The notes under the pieces are model-generated. The model was given only the letters and a program-made list of their open reading frames with translations. It searched no databases and was not told where the DNA came from. Below, piece by piece: positions 36,117 through 45,173 of a stretch of DNA of 64,000 nt (its first letter is position 1; each line of letters begins with the position of its first letter). The translations under genes were made by a program, and so were the position numbers. Location of the stretch: assembly GCA_019358985.1 (NCBI GenBank), contig JAHHIJ010000006.1, positions 62,001 through 126,000 on the forward strand. Direction: 5' to 3'. This DNA comes from Tolypothrix brevis GSE-NOS-MK-07-07A. GTDB taxonomy: Bacteria > Cyanobacteriota > Cyanobacteriia > Cyanobacteriales > Nostocaceae.

Positions 36117-37214
36117 CTAATCCCTAGTGCCTGATTCCAGAGCTTGAATGAGTGCCTTGCCCATAGAATGACAACCCAAAAGGTTCATTCCCGGAGACAT
36201 TATATCTCCAGTGCGATCGCATGACTCTAAAACTTGTGATACTGCATTTTCGATTTTGTCAGCCGCAGCAGCTTGATTTAAGCCGTAGCGTAACATCATC
36301 GCTGCACTCAAAACCTGCGCTAGGGGATTTGCTTTATCTTGTCCTGCGATATCTGGGGCTGAACCGTGGACTGGTTCAAATACTCCAGGACCGGAAGCGC
36401 CTAAACTAGCAGATGGTAACATACCGATACTACCAGTTAACATCGCCGCTGCATCCGAGAGAATATCGCCGAATAAGTTGCCCGTAACTATAGTATCAAA
36501 TTGCTTGGGAGCGCGAACTAATTGCATTGCTGCTGCATCTACATACATGTGAGATAATTCGACGTCGGGATATTCTTGAGAAAGTGAAGTAATGCGATCG
36601 CGCCATAACTGCGATACTTCTAATACATTGGATTTATCTACCGAACATAGTTTACCCCCACGTTTTCGCGCTGCTTCAAAAGCGACTCTGCCGATGCGTT
36701 CAATTTCCGATTCGCTGTAAACCATCGTATTTACACCGCGCTTCTCACCAGTTTCGGTTTCAAAAATTCCCTTGGGTTTACCAAAGTAAATTCCGCCTGT
36801 GAGTTCGCGCACCACCATAATATCCACGCCTTCCACAACTTCTTTTTTCAACGTAGAGGCGTCAATTAACTGCGGTATAATCTTCGCAGGGCGCAAATTG
36901 GCAAAAAGCCCCAAACCTGCACGCAATCCCAGTAAACCCGCTTCTGGGCGCAAATGAGAAGGCAAAGAATCCCACTTATAACCACCAACAGCGGCGAGTA
37001 AGATAGCATCACTATTGCGACATATTTCTAAGGTATCAGCAGGGAGAGGTTCCCCTGTAGCGTCAATTGCTGCACCACCCATGAGGGCTTGTTGAAATTC
37101 AAATTGTAAATCAAATTGCTTGCCGACGACTTTTAGCACGTCTACCGCAACGTTGATGATTTCGGGTCCAATGCCATCGCCGGGAAGTAAGGTAATGCGG
37201 TAGTTTTGAGTCAT
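36117..37214 (-). CDS. leuB: 3-isopropylmalate dehydrogenase
   Basis: 365 residues. NAD-dependent decarboxylating dehydrogenase with [11 protein letters not shown] at the N-terminus, [12 protein letters not shown], the substrate loop [33 protein letters not shown], the metal site DAAAMQLV...[27 protein letters not shown], and the NAD-binding [32 protein letters not shown]. Third step of leucine synthesis. leuA is 12 kb away on the other strand, so the pathway genes are dispersed here. Confidence 0.97.
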   Translation of the reverse strand: MTQNYRITLLPGDGIGPEIINVAVDVLKVVGKQFDLQFEFQQALMGGAAIDATGEPLPADTLEICRNSDAILLAAVGGYKWDSLPSHLRPEAGLLGLRAGLGLFANLRPAKIIPQLIDASTLKKEVVEGVDIMVVRELTGGIYFGKPKGIFETETGEKRGVNTMVYSESEIERIGRVAFEAARKRGGKLCSVDKSNVLEVSQLWRDRITSLSQEYPDVELSHMYVDAAAMQLVRAPKQFDTIVTGNLFGDILSDAAAMLTGSIGMLPSASLGASGPGVFEPVHGSAPDIAGQDKANPLAQVLSAAMMLRYGLNQAAAADKIENAVSQVLESCDRTGDIMSPGMNLLGCHSMGKALIQALESGTRD

Positions 37215-37286
37215 AGTTAGTTTTTACTGGGTAGATGTGCAGAAAAGCGATCGCAGATTAAACATCATACCGAGTAAAATGTCCCA

Positions 37287-37745
37287 ATGGAGCTTTTAAT
37301 TTATTTAGATGTATGTTGCTTGAATCGTCCTTTCGATGACCAGACACAAGAACGCATTCGTTTAGAAGCTGAGGCTGTAATGCTGATTTTAAATCGTTGT
37401 CAAAACAGTCAATGGCATTTAATAGGTAGCGAAGCCATTGATGTTGAACTCAGACGCACCCCAGATGGAGAGAGAAAACGGCAAATGTCGGCATGGGCTG
37501 CTTTAGCCTTAACTAAAATTAACGTCACCGAACTAATCAAGTCTCGTACTATCGAACTCACAAATCTAGGATTTAAAGCCTTTGATGCATCCCATATTGG
37601 TTGTGCAGAAGTTGCGAATGCCGATGTCTTTTTAACAACTGATGACAGGATGTTGCGTTTAGCAGCAAGACATAGTGGGATGCTACAAGTAAGAGTAGAG
37701 AACCCGTTGCGGTGGGTACTGGAGGTAATAAATGATAGACGTTAG
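37287..37745 (+). CDS. PIN-domain protein, probable toxin ribonuclease
   Basis: 152 residues. Acidic residues of the PIN active site: D8 (IYLDVCCLNRPFDD), a middle Glu (AIDVELRR, about 49-56), and FDASHIGCAEVANADVFLTTDDRMLR (about 95-120), with Asp at the DAxH and TTDD positions. The start codon is ATG 37287. The following gene overlaps it by 14 bp. A PIN protein paired with a small partner suggests a type II toxin-antitoxin module, with the toxin gene first. Confidence 0.8.
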   Translation: MELLIYLDVCCLNRPFDDQTQERIRLEAEAVMLILNRCQNSQWHLIGSEAIDVELRRTPDGERKRQMSAWAALALTKINVTELIKSRTIELTNLGFKAFDASHIGCAEVANADVFLTTDDRMLRLAARHSGMLQVRVENPLRWVLEVINDRR

Positions 37746-37977
37746 CAAACTGACTCAAGCCCAGATAAGGCAACTGGGAATAGAAGCACTGACTAAAGCG
37801 CTTGGTCCTATTGGCATGGCGCGATTTATGCAGCAATTTGAGATGGGCAGTGGGGACTATACACGAGATAGGGATCAAATCTTGGGAGATCCCACTGTTG
37901 AGGAAATCTTTACCGAGATTGAACAGATGCGGCAAGAACAGCAGAAAAGGCTTGAAAACAAGAGTGAGGACAGATGA
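37732..37977 (+). CDS. Small partner of the PIN protein, probable antitoxin
   Basis: 81 residues, entirely helical in outline: MIDVSKLTQAQIRQLGIEALTKALGPIGMARFMQQFEMGSGDYTRDRDQ, then a charged C-terminal helix VEEIFTEIEQMRQEQQKRL. It overlaps the PIN gene by 14 bp and is surely co-translated. The pattern of a hydrophobic N-terminal part plus a charged tail fits an antitoxin, but no DNA-binding fold is obvious. Confidence 0.65.
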   Translation: MIDVSKLTQAQIRQLGIEALTKALGPIGMARFMQQFEMGSGDYTRDRDQILGDPTVEEIFTEIEQMRQEQQKRLENKSEDR

Positions 37978-38039
37978 CAGCAACCTAAAAACACTTTGTA
38001 ATATATTAAAAATATAGCACTTACGCTTTTAGGATCAAA

Positions 38040-38145
38040 AAACGAACCGCCTTCGCGTAGCGTCTCCGAAAGGAGAAGAAGTCAAGGAAGCCTTCTCTTC
38101 GAGAGGCTTCGCCAACGCGAAGTGTGTCCGTAAGGAGAAGGAATA
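38040..38145. repeat. Dispersed GC-rich repeat after the PIN module
   Basis: Composed of tcgcgtagcgtctccgaaaggag and its inverse (cttctcttcgagaggcttcgcc, aacgcgaag), giving a large imperfect stem. Similar pieces are at 3535-3560, 13787-13816 and 24780-24800. No gene in 37978-38255. Confidence 0.6.
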
Positions 38146-38255
38146 AGAGTTTAAGAGAGTTTTTGCCTAAGTCCTAAAATAAAAAAAGTATCTGCATCCA
38201 TTTATGCTTTAATTCCCTATATGTTTGTTATGAATTCACAAATAGGGGAAAATTT

Positions 38256-39092
38256 ATGGATTTTAATCAGATAGGTCAGGTTGCGATCGCACTGTTAACT
38301 CAGTTTGGCTTTAAGATTATAGGTGCGATCCTTTTGTGGGTCGTTGGTCAAAAGTTAATAGAGTTTGGCTTAAAGCTGGTAAAACGTGGTTTTAGAACTC
38401 AACAGATTGATCCCACAATCGTTAACTATCTTCTCAACATCATTTCCATTACTCTGCGAATTGTTTTAGTTGTAGCACTTCTCGGCTTTTTTGGAATTGA
38501 AACAACCTCCTTTGCCGCACTTCTGGCAGCAGCTGGTATTGCTATTGGTGCCGCATGGGGTGGACTGTTGGCAAACTTTGCAGCGGGTGCTTTTTTAATT
38601 GTTTTTCGACCCTTTAAAGTTGGTGACTTCATCACTGCTGGGGGTGTCACAGGTACTGTTGTAGAACTGGGAATTTTTGCAACTACTATCAATACACCTG
38701 ATAACGTGATGACAATTGTGGGAAATAACAAAATATCTTCTGATAATATCCAGAATTTCTCTGCGAATGCTTACCGTCGCGTTGACTTAGTTGCTCAGTT
38801 GCATCATGATGTTGACCATAATGAAGCGATCGCACTTTTAAAAGCGAGAATTAGCGACATTCCTAACGTTCTCAAAGCTCCAGCACTAGATGTAGAAATT
38901 CTCACCTTTGCCTTGGCAGGACCAGTCTTAGCAGTCCGTCCTTATTGCAGTAATGACAACTACTGGCAAGTTTATTTCGACACCAACAAAGCTATACGTG
39001 AAGTCTTTCGTGAGGCAGGTTATCCAGCACCTGAAGAACCTTTTTCCTTTAGTGGAGCATCTCAGAATATAACTGATTCTCTCATGTCATAA
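38256..39092 (+). CDS. mscS: Small-conductance mechanosensitive channel, MscS family
   Basis: 278 residues. Three hydrophobic spans at about 10-32, 55-80 and 85-115. The pore helix has the Ala/Gly pattern AALLAAAGIAIGAAWGGLLANFAAGAFLIVFRPFKVGDFI, the MscS signature. A beta-domain (VTGTVVELGIFATTINTPDNVMTIVGNNKI) and an alpha/beta C-terminus follow. It releases solutes on hypo-osmotic shock at the plasma membrane. Length equals E. coli MscS. Monocistronic. Confidence 0.93.
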   Translation: MDFNQIGQVAIALLTQFGFKIIGAILLWVVGQKLIEFGLKLVKRGFRTQQIDPTIVNYLLNIISITLRIVLVVALLGFFGIETTSFAALLAAAGIAIGAAWGGLLANFAAGAFLIVFRPFKVGDFITAGGVTGTVVELGIFATTINTPDNVMTIVGNNKISSDNIQNFSANAYRRVDLVAQLHHDVDHNEAIALLKARISDIPNVLKAPALDVEILTFALAGPVLAVRPYCSNDNYWQVYFDTNKAIREVFREAGYPAPEEPFSFSGASQNITDSLMS

Positions 39093-39193
39093 GTTGATTA
39101 AGAGTTTAAACCGCAGATGAACGCGGATAGACGCAGATGAAGCTAATACAATGATCTGCGTTCATCTGCGGTTAAATACTTTCCTACTTAATT

Positions 39194-39589
39194 TTAAAGA
39201 CGAGGAGCGTTGAAGGCTTCCCAAGCGGCTTTGGTGGCATCTTGAAAGCGATCGCCTAATTGTGATACTTCTTTTAATAGGGTCTGCCAGTTTTTGTCAG
39301 CTTCTTCTTGAATTATCGCCGCATAGCGCTCAATGCGATCGCGTTCAATTACTCTTTCACCTTCCACTGCTTCCCGTGCGCGACGTATGGCATTTAAATA
39401 TGTCTCGCGGGTTAGAGTACCTGCTGATTCTGCTTCGGCTTGAGCGCGTCTTTTCAACGCTTCAATTAACTCTTTTGTTTCGTGCTTCAAATCATCTGTT
39501 TCGCCAATCATTTCTCTTTCTACCATTTCATTGGTTTGCGGACTGACTTCAATGATTACTTCCATATTCTTGTTTGCATCAGAATTCAT
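39194..39589 (-). CDS. Hypothetical coiled-coil protein (131 aa)
   Basis: Highly charged, helical. It runs from an acidic N-terminus (MEVIIEVSPQTNEMVEREM) through long heptad-like stretches (KELIEALKRRAQAEAESAG, YLNAIRRAREAVEGERVIERDRIERYAAIIQEEADKNWQTLLKEVSQLGDRF) to a short end. Lys/Arg and Glu alternate in the way expected of coiled coils. No name is recognised. It is convergent with mscS and stands alone. Confidence 0.65.
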   Translation of the reverse strand: MNSDANKNMEVIIEVSPQTNEMVEREMIGETDDLKHETKELIEALKRRAQAEAESAGTLTRETYLNAIRRAREAVEGERVIERDRIERYAAIIQEEADKNWQTLLKEVSQLGDRFQDATKAAWEAFNAPRL

Positions 39590-39680
39590 GACTTTTACTC
39601 CTTTTCAAACTTCAAATATTCGCTTTTGATTTCTCATATTTCTACTTCCTTGAAGTGTGCTGTATTGATTTTTAAACTTT

Positions 39681-39788
39681 ACAGCAGATTTCACTCCTTA
39701 GGAGGTACATGCGTAAAACCCAAAACCCCGTAGAGACGTAGCAGTGCTACGTCTCTACGTGTATTTAATAACAATGCAATCTGCTTTA
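39681..39788 (+). repeat. MITE-like repeat, family B
   Basis: Begins acagcagatttc and ends gcaatctgctt, imperfect 10-bp inverted ends. The middle is gtagagacgtagcagtgctacgtctctac, here split by the reading as gtagagacgtagc / agtgctacgtctctac. It sits in the 39590-40006 gap before crcB, which otherwise shows no gene. Confidence 0.75.
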
Positions 39789-40006
39789 TCTAGACAACAG
39801 CATCACTTAAGTCCTAGTTTAATTGTATCCACCTCAACTCAGATTTATGGTGGAGAAAACCTATCAAAAAAGTACGGTTCTCATCCAAATTGTTAGCGAA
39901 TCATCATCTAAAGTAAACTAATACTTTATTTAAGACATCAATAATTTAAGACGGCATCTATCTAGAGAATGAATTTAAAATATGATGATTTGATGATAAA
40001 GTAAAG

Positions 40007-40405
40007 ATGATACAACAGACAGAAATTCGCAATTGCATCGCCATTAGTTTAGGAGCGATAGCTGGTGCTTTAAGTAGATATTATCTAACTTTGTGGTTTA
40101 GCGATCGCTTTGGAGTCAGTTTTCCCTATGGTACTTTTTTTATCAATATCAGCGGCTGTTTTGCGATGGGTTTCTTCGCCACTTCTGCCCTAAATAATAT
40201 GACAAGAATCTCTCCAGAAGTGCGTTTGTTAGTCGCTACAGGATTTTTAGGTGCTTACACAACTTTCTCAACCTACGGTTTGGATACAGTCGGTTTATTG
40301 CGTAATAGCACAATGTTAACAGCAACTTTGTATTGGGCTGGCAGTGCAGTACTAGGAATTATCAGCGTTCAGTTAGGCGTGATTTTAGCTCGATTCTGGA
40401 GATAA
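40007..40405 (+). CDS. crcB: Fluoride channel CrcB/Fluc
   Basis: 132 residues, four hydrophobic spans. Family motifs: [12 protein letters not shown] (about 16-27), [17 protein letters not shown] (Asn-containing pore segment), and [15 protein letters not shown] (about 84-98, the Phe/Thr/Ser track). It exports fluoride as a dual-topology dimer in the plasma membrane. Only one copy is seen here. No fluoride riboswitch could be recognised in the 200 bp before the start. Confidence 0.92.
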   Translation: MIQQTEIRNCIAISLGAIAGALSRYYLTLWFSDRFGVSFPYGTFFINISGCFAMGFFATSALNNMTRISPEVRLLVATGFLGAYTTFSTYGLDTVGLLRNSTMLTATLYWAGSAVLGIISVQLGVILARFWR

Positions 40406-40492
40406 AATTCAGGATTTTGGCTATTTTTGATAATTTGTTATTCAAGCCATCTCAAACACTGAAAGCTGCAAAAAATATAGCTTTTTAGATAG

Positions 40493-40963
40493 TTACTTAT
40501 ATTCATTGACTTTATCATCTACACGAATGACTCCGCCAGATATGATTTTCGCTCGTAAACCCCCTCTATGCATAAGACTAGGGACTATTTCCTCTCCTAT
40601 CAATTTTTCCAAATGCTTACATGGCTCACAAAGCCTTATACCTTTAAGTGTAGTATCTCCAACGAAAAAGCATTTATCTACAAGTTCGTTGAGACGAACT
40701 CCTTCAGTAACCAAGTTTCTTCGTAAATCGCCTAAGTTAATATTTAAACTAGTAGATTCATTCAATCGTTCTATCTCTTCTACCTCTACTAGAGTAATTT
40801 CTTTATCAGGAAGACCAGCTAATTTTTTCGAGAATGTTCCTAAGCTAGAATGGTATCGATCTCCAACTATTCCTCGATCTATTTCCAATTTAGCTTCTTT
40901 AACAGAAATCATAGGTGTCATTGCACGAGGAGAAATAAATATACCAACAATTTTTCCCAACAT
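40493..40963 (-). CDS. MOSC-domain protein
   Basis: 156 residues, single MOSC domain. Motifs: GIVGDRYH (about 31-38), DLRRNLVTEGV (about 79-89), and LCEPCKHLEKL with the conserved Cys (about 111-121). MOSC domains carry molybdenum-cofactor sulfur chemistry or related sulfur transfer. The target enzyme is not visible nearby. Convergent with crcB. Confidence 0.85.
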   Translation of the reverse strand: MLGKIVGIFISPRAMTPMISVKEAKLEIDRGIVGDRYHSSLGTFSKKLAGLPDKEITLVEVEEIERLNESTSLNINLGDLRRNLVTEGVRLNELVDKCFFVGDTTLKGIRLCEPCKHLEKLIGEEIVPSLMHRGGLRAKIISGGVIRVDDKVNEYK

Positions 40964-41130
40964 AATTTTGTTTAATTATCTATTTAAAGTCTAAATACTA
41001 ATCTAATTAATATTTTTTATTATAGCGGTTCTCGGTTGAGTCAGGTACAAGAACCCCACCCCCAACTCCGTCCCCGCAAGCGAGGGAGGAGGGGGCTATG
41101 ATGTACCTCATGTGATTAGGAAAAGTTATA

Positions 41131-41189
41131 ATAGCATTTCTGCATGAAGATGCGCCTAATGAGTGCCCATCTTCATACAGAAATGCTAT
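41131..41189. repeat. 22-bp inverted repeat element, family C
   Basis: Arms built on atagcatttctg...tgaagatg and its complement, 22 bp with one mismatch, with the 15-nt loop cgcctaatgagtgcc. It lies between the MOSC gene and the beta-barrel gene. Loop and right arm match parts of the 115-bp repeat at 34406-34520, so this is a short member of the same family. Confidence 0.8.
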
Positions 41190-41211
41190 GACCCTTGACT
41201 ATTGACTATTT

Positions 41212-42723
41212 TCAAAATTTACCCAATTCAAAATTGTAATTGAGGCTAAAAAACCAGCCATTAAAATTGATATTTTGGTCGGTAGAACCACCTAAGCTGA
41301 CACCACCTTGGACGCTGAGATTAGTGGAGTCAGATATTCCATAAGTGAAGCTAGTGTATAACCGATGATATAGGTCTTCTCGTTGGCGCAGCGTAAAGTC
41401 TGACAAATTAAACTGGTAGTTAAAACCAACTTGCAGCGATTTTAACCAGTAGTAGCTCAAAGAAAGTAACAAAGAATTGTTTATCCGGTTACGACTGTCT
41501 GGATCGGCTAAATTCAGACGCAATTCATAGAAGCTGTCTAGCACCAACCTTTCAGTTAGGGGATCTCGTCGTCCTAGAGACAAATGCACAGAATTTTCAT
41601 TTAAAAAGCGATCGCCTGCCGAAAAGAAATCGCCGTTTTTAGCATAAAACAATTGTTGATTGCTCCAACCAAGTTCACCATACATCCGCCGTGATAGCTG
41701 TTGATAAATACTTACGTAGAATCTTATCTGGTTGTAATTAAATTGTGATTGATCTATGTAAAAAATCAAGTTGCCATCAATTCCCGCACTTAAATAAGTC
41801 TTAGGTCCCAAGGCTAAAGGTGCAGAAGCTAGCGTCAGTCCAGTAAAAACCAAGCCATCTTGTATCTGATCAATTTCTGACGAAAAAATATTATTCGTTC
41901 CAAAAAATCCCACATAACCCCGCAGGGAACCTATGGGCTTAAAATTAGTTACGGGTTTTGCTATGGGTGGTAGTGGCAGTTGTTCTACTGGTGGTGGCAC
42001 ATCAGGTATCGGCTTCGCTATTATGTCAATTTCCTCAGCGCTATCTGACTGAGGTGGTGTCTCTTTGCGCTCTTGCAGCCGACGTATGAGGGCGTCTAGC
42101 CTTTCGGAATTAGTTAAAGGGGGTTTCTCCAACAATTCCTCTATTGGTGTTGGGGAAGTTTGGGGAAAATCGTTTGGCTGTCCTTCTAATTGTGGTGGTT
42201 CATTGCGCTGCTGAGGAGTGGTAGGAATGTTTCTTGGTTGTTCCCTTGGCGCGGGATTTGGTGGCGGTGGGGGTGGATTTGGTGGCGCGGGATTTGGTGG
42301 GGGTGGATTTGGTGCTTCAGGTGGTGGTGTTGTCTCAGGTGGTGGTTGCTGTGAGTATAAAATTGGCGAATTGCAGGAATTGAAAATATTAAAGACTGAG
42401 GAGCCAACGCCGTACAAAGAAGAGTTATGGCGACTGGCATTGCCCAGATCAAGCCCATAATTCAAGTTAGCGGTTTCAGACGTTGTACTGAGTTGAAAGT
42501 ACTTGGAAGCGATCGCTTTCAAGTTAGTATTTTTAGAACATGGCTGATGTGTTTCTTCTTTAATAGCCATAGATGATATGATTGATACTGGCTGCCTGTT
42601 AAGCTCTTGTGTATCTGAATTTCCAGCGATCGCCGCATCTACTTGGGTGATGCAACACCAGTTTGCACCACTCCACGCTAACAAAGTCGAAAATAAGAGA
42701 TTTTTCTGTAACTTGGGTTGCAT
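41212..42723 (-). CDS. Proline-rich protein with C-terminal outer-membrane beta-barrel
   Basis: 503 residues. An N-terminal hydrophobic segment (about 9-30) is a signal peptide. Residues 125-265 are Pro/Asn/Glu-rich, with runs of PP, as a spacer. From about 268 to the end there are repeated amphipathic strands (GYVGFFGTNNIF, LVFTGLTLASAPLAL, TYLSAGIDGNLIFYI, IRFYVSIYQQL, MYGELGWSNQQLFYA, VHLSLGRRD...) and the last residue is Phe, as in outer-membrane beta-barrels. Function is not recognised. It is divergent from the FecR-domain gene and shares its promoter region. Confidence 0.7.
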   Translation of the reverse strand: MQPKLQKNLLFSTLLAWSGANWCCITQVDAAIAGNSDTQELNRQPVSIISSMAIKEETHQPCSKNTNLKAIASKYFQLSTTSETANLNYGLDLGNASRHNSSLYGVGSSVFNIFNSCNSPILYSQQPPPETTPPPEAPNPPPPNPAPPNPPPPPPNPAPREQPRNIPTTPQQRNEPPQLEGQPNDFPQTSPTPIEELLEKPPLTNSERLDALIRRLQERKETPPQSDSAEEIDIIAKPIPDVPPPVEQLPLPPIAKPVTNFKPIGSLRGYVGFFGTNNIFSSEIDQIQDGLVFTGLTLASAPLALGPKTYLSAGIDGNLIFYIDQSQFNYNQIRFYVSIYQQLSRRMYGELGWSNQQLFYAKNGDFFSAGDRFLNENSVHLSLGRRDPLTERLVLDSFYELRLNLADPDSRNRINNSLLLSLSYYWLKSLQVGFNYQFNLSDFTLRQREDLYHRLYTSFTYGISDSTNLSVQGGVSLGGSTDQNINFNGWFFSLNYNFELGKF

Positions 42724-42920
42724 CTTTAATCGGGTTTGTCAAATTTAGACCCATCAGCTTACTTAGTAGTTCCAGCTAAGAATGTTAAATTTTTGAGCTG
42801 GTTTCATTACGGTACAAGACTTTCTCCTAATTCATAAGAAAAAGTCATAATTACTACACTTACGTATTCAAGTAAATTATGATTTATCTGAATAAGTCAA
42901 GCGAAGTATGTAGTATAGTA

Positions 42921-42977
42921 CATTTGCGTATTTTACCTTTAAATTTTAAATAAAGTTAAAGGTAAAATACGTAAATG
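42921..42977. promoter_or_regulatory. 21-bp inverted repeat in the divergent promoter region
   Basis: Arms catttgcgtattttacc.. and ..ggtaaaatacgtaaatg pair over 21 bp with one mismatch and a 15-nt AT-rich loop. It lies in the middle of the 348-bp gap shared by the beta-barrel gene (minus) and the FecR-domain gene (plus). It may be an operator for a dimeric regulator, a structured leader, or a repeat. No copy is seen elsewhere in the window. Confidence 0.6.
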
Positions 42978-43071
42978 AACTGGTTATAACAATTAACAAG
43001 CTTAAATCTTTAACATCAGAATTTGTGTTGAACTGGCTTGGTATCAATTAAAGATTTTGAGGTTCCAAACT

Positions 43072-44733
43072 ATGTTGCGAAAATTATTACCACTTTTAGT
43101 TGTTGGTCTATGGGGAGTTACGGTAGTACTTTTGCCTCAAGAGGCAAGTGCTACAACTCCTCTAATTCGTGCGGAGATTGAAAAAATCCGCAACTTAGTG
43201 CAACTGAAGCCAAAAAATAGACAGCAGCGTCCAGCACGCTCATCAGATGCAATGTTTCCTGGGGATGGAGTGTCCACAGGTAGAGCTTCTCTAGCAGAGT
43301 TACGTTTCAACGATCGCTCTTTAGCACGAGTTGGAGAACAAGCAGTATTTCAATTTTTGCCGAGGACACGAAATTTTAAATTGTCCAGCGGGACTGTATT
43401 GCTAGTGATACCACCTAAGCAAGGACGAACACGTATACAAACGCCAAATGCAGCAGCAGCAATTCGCGGTTCCGCATTATTCGTGCGCTATGACGAACAA
43501 ACAGATACTACAATAGTTGGCTCACTGACAAATAGCGGTATTGAAGTTTCTAATAAAGATGCTTCCCAAAGTCGGGTACTAGAAGCCGGACAGATGCTGG
43601 TTATAGTTAAAGACAGAATTAAGGGATTATACGAGTTCGATCTGAGAAATTTTTATGAGAGGAGCGATTTAGTTAGGGGACTTGATTTGTCTAGAAAAAC
43701 CGGTGTGCCAAGTGCAGATCCGGCGATCGCTCAAGTTCAAGAAGAAACCACCGCAGCTCTAGCAGCACAGAAGCCAATCATCGGCGCGGGAGTTATGACG
43801 AACCCATCTTTTCTAAAGCTTACAGGAAGTTCGCCTACTTCGCCAACTGCTGCCGATAACAGCATTATTATTAATAATTCCCCTGTAGATACCTTCGGTG
43901 AAATAGGAGAAATCCTGTCAAATAACGCTAAGAAAAGAGACAATTCTACCGAATCTACACCCGTTATAACTCCACCGGTTATAAGTCCACCAGTTACAAT
44001 TACACCACCAGAGTCACAGTCACCTACAGATCCACCAGTTCCAAAACCACCAGTTCCAACTCCAGAGCCAGAGTCACCTCCAGATCGACCGGTTACACCT
44101 TCACCAGAGCCAGAGTCACCTCCAGATCGACCGGTTACACCTTCACCAAAGCCAGAGTCACCTCCAGATCGACCGGTTACACCTTCACCAAAGCCAGAGT
44201 CACCTCCAGATCGACCGGTTACACCTTCACCAAAGCCAGAGTCACCTCCAGATAGACCGGTTACACCTTCACCAAAGCCAGAGTCACCTCCAGATAGACC
44301 AGTTACACCTTCACCAAAGCCAGAGTCACCTCCAGATAGACCAGTTACACCTTCACCAAAGCCAGAGTCACCTCCAGATAGACCAGTTACACCACCAGTT
44401 ACACCACCAGTTACACCACCAGTTACACCACCAGTTACACCACCAGTTACACCGCCGGTTACACCGCCAGTTACACCACCAGTTACACCGCCGGTTACAC
44501 CGCCAGTTACACCACCAGTTATAAGTCCGCCGGTTACACCACCAGTTATAAGTCCGCCGGTTACACCACCAGTTACACCACCAGTTATAAGTCCGCCGGT
44601 TACACCACCAGTTACACCGCCGGTTATAAGTCCGCCGGTTACACCACCAGTTACACCGCCGGTTATAAGTCCGCCAGTTACACCACCAGTTATAAGTCCG
44701 CCGGTTACACCACCAGTCAAACCAAGCACATGA
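43072..44733 (+). CDS. FecR-domain protein with long Pro-rich repeat tail
   Basis: 553 residues from ATG 43072; an earlier in-frame TTG is less likely. Signal peptide 1-27 (EASA). The FecR-like domain (about 40-195) has GDGVSTGRASLAELRFNDRSLARVGEQAVFQF, LSSGTVLLVIPP, RIQTPNAAAAIRGSALFVRYDE and VLEAGQMLVI. Residues about 300-553 are repeats: about eight 14-residue units like PESPPDRPVTPSPK, then a PPVTPPVT/PPVIS array. It is probably secreted and anchored or extended in the envelope. FecR-domain proteins in cyanobacteria are often next to CHASE2 proteins, as here. Confidence 0.75.
   Translation: MLRKLLPLLVVGLWGVTVVLLPQEASATTPLIRAEIEKIRNLVQLKPKNRQQRPARSSDAMFPGDGVSTGRASLAELRFNDRSLARVGEQAVFQFLPRTRNFKLSSGTVLLVIPPKQGRTRIQTPNAAAAIRGSALFVRYDEQTDTTIVGSLTNSGIEVSNKDASQSRVLEAGQMLVIVKDRIKGLYEFDLRNFYERSDLVRGLDLSRKTGVPSADPAIAQVQEETTAALAAQKPIIGAGVMTNPSFLKLTGSSPTSPTAADNSIIINNSPVDTFGEIGEILSNNAKKRDNSTESTPVITPPVISPPVTITPPESQSPTDPPVPKPPVPTPEPESPPDRPVTPSPEPESPPDRPVTPSPKPESPPDRPVTPSPKPESPPDRPVTPSPKPESPPDRPVTPSPKPESPPDRPVTPSPKPESPPDRPVTPSPKPESPPDRPVTPPVTPPVTPPVTPPVTPPVTPPVTPPVTPPVTPPVTPPVTPPVISPPVTPPVISPPVTPPVTPPVISPPVTPPVTPPVISPPVTPPVTPPVISPPVTPPVISPPVTPPVKPST
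44070..44722 (+). repeat. Intragenic 42-bp and 12-bp tandem repeats
   Basis: 44070-44390 contains about eight 42-bp units (14 codons) starting ccagagtcacctcc. 44391-44722 contains 12-bp units of the type ccaccagttaca, some interspersed with ccagttataagtccgccgg. Repeats are nearly identical at DNA level, so the array is young and likely to vary in length. It produces a long open frame on the other strand that is a shadow. Confidence 0.9.
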
Positions 44734-45173
44734 AATTATCCGACTGAATGTTTGATTCAGTCGGGGAATCGCCGTCTTTACAATAATCAGTCCTTTGTAG
44801 AGATGGCGATTTATCGCGTCTTTGTGGATCTATAATTTTCATCAAAAAACCTTATCCGAACCTTATTGGGACGAGTGTAGAGACACAAAATTTCGCGTCT
44901 CTACATGCCGAAATCAATACCAAAAATCCTTAACACCAAGCGTATTTAATTATGCTTTGCCCGAAACCCTTGATTAGACGTAGCATTGCTACGTCTCTAC
45001 GTTTTTTCTACTCCTATGTCTTTTGTAGAGACTAATTTTTACTGATACTTTTAACCGAGACATTCTCCGACATTTGAGATATCTTGAACGTCCAGTACAA
45101 CATCACCAACTGAGTTAGTGAAGGTGGTATCCCACATTGCCAGTCGTGAAAATCCCCACGGCTCCATTAAAGT
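44734..45173. repeat. Intergenic region with palindromic and family-A repeats
   Basis: Gap between convergent genes. It holds degenerate palindromes (about 44796-44820 and 44877-44905) and a decayed family-A MITE-like repeat (44935-45023) with the core gacgtagcattgctacgtc. No gene seen. Confidence 0.6.

Noticed and set aside
39800-40006. Fluoride riboswitch before crcB
   Set aside because: The expected conserved GGNGAUGG/CUGAUG elements could not be found; the region is plain AT-rich DNA.
43737-44729. 330-codon minus-strand frame of GGVTGG repeats
   Set aside because: It is the reverse shadow of the Pro-rich repeat array in the FecR-domain gene; composition is dictated by the repeat.
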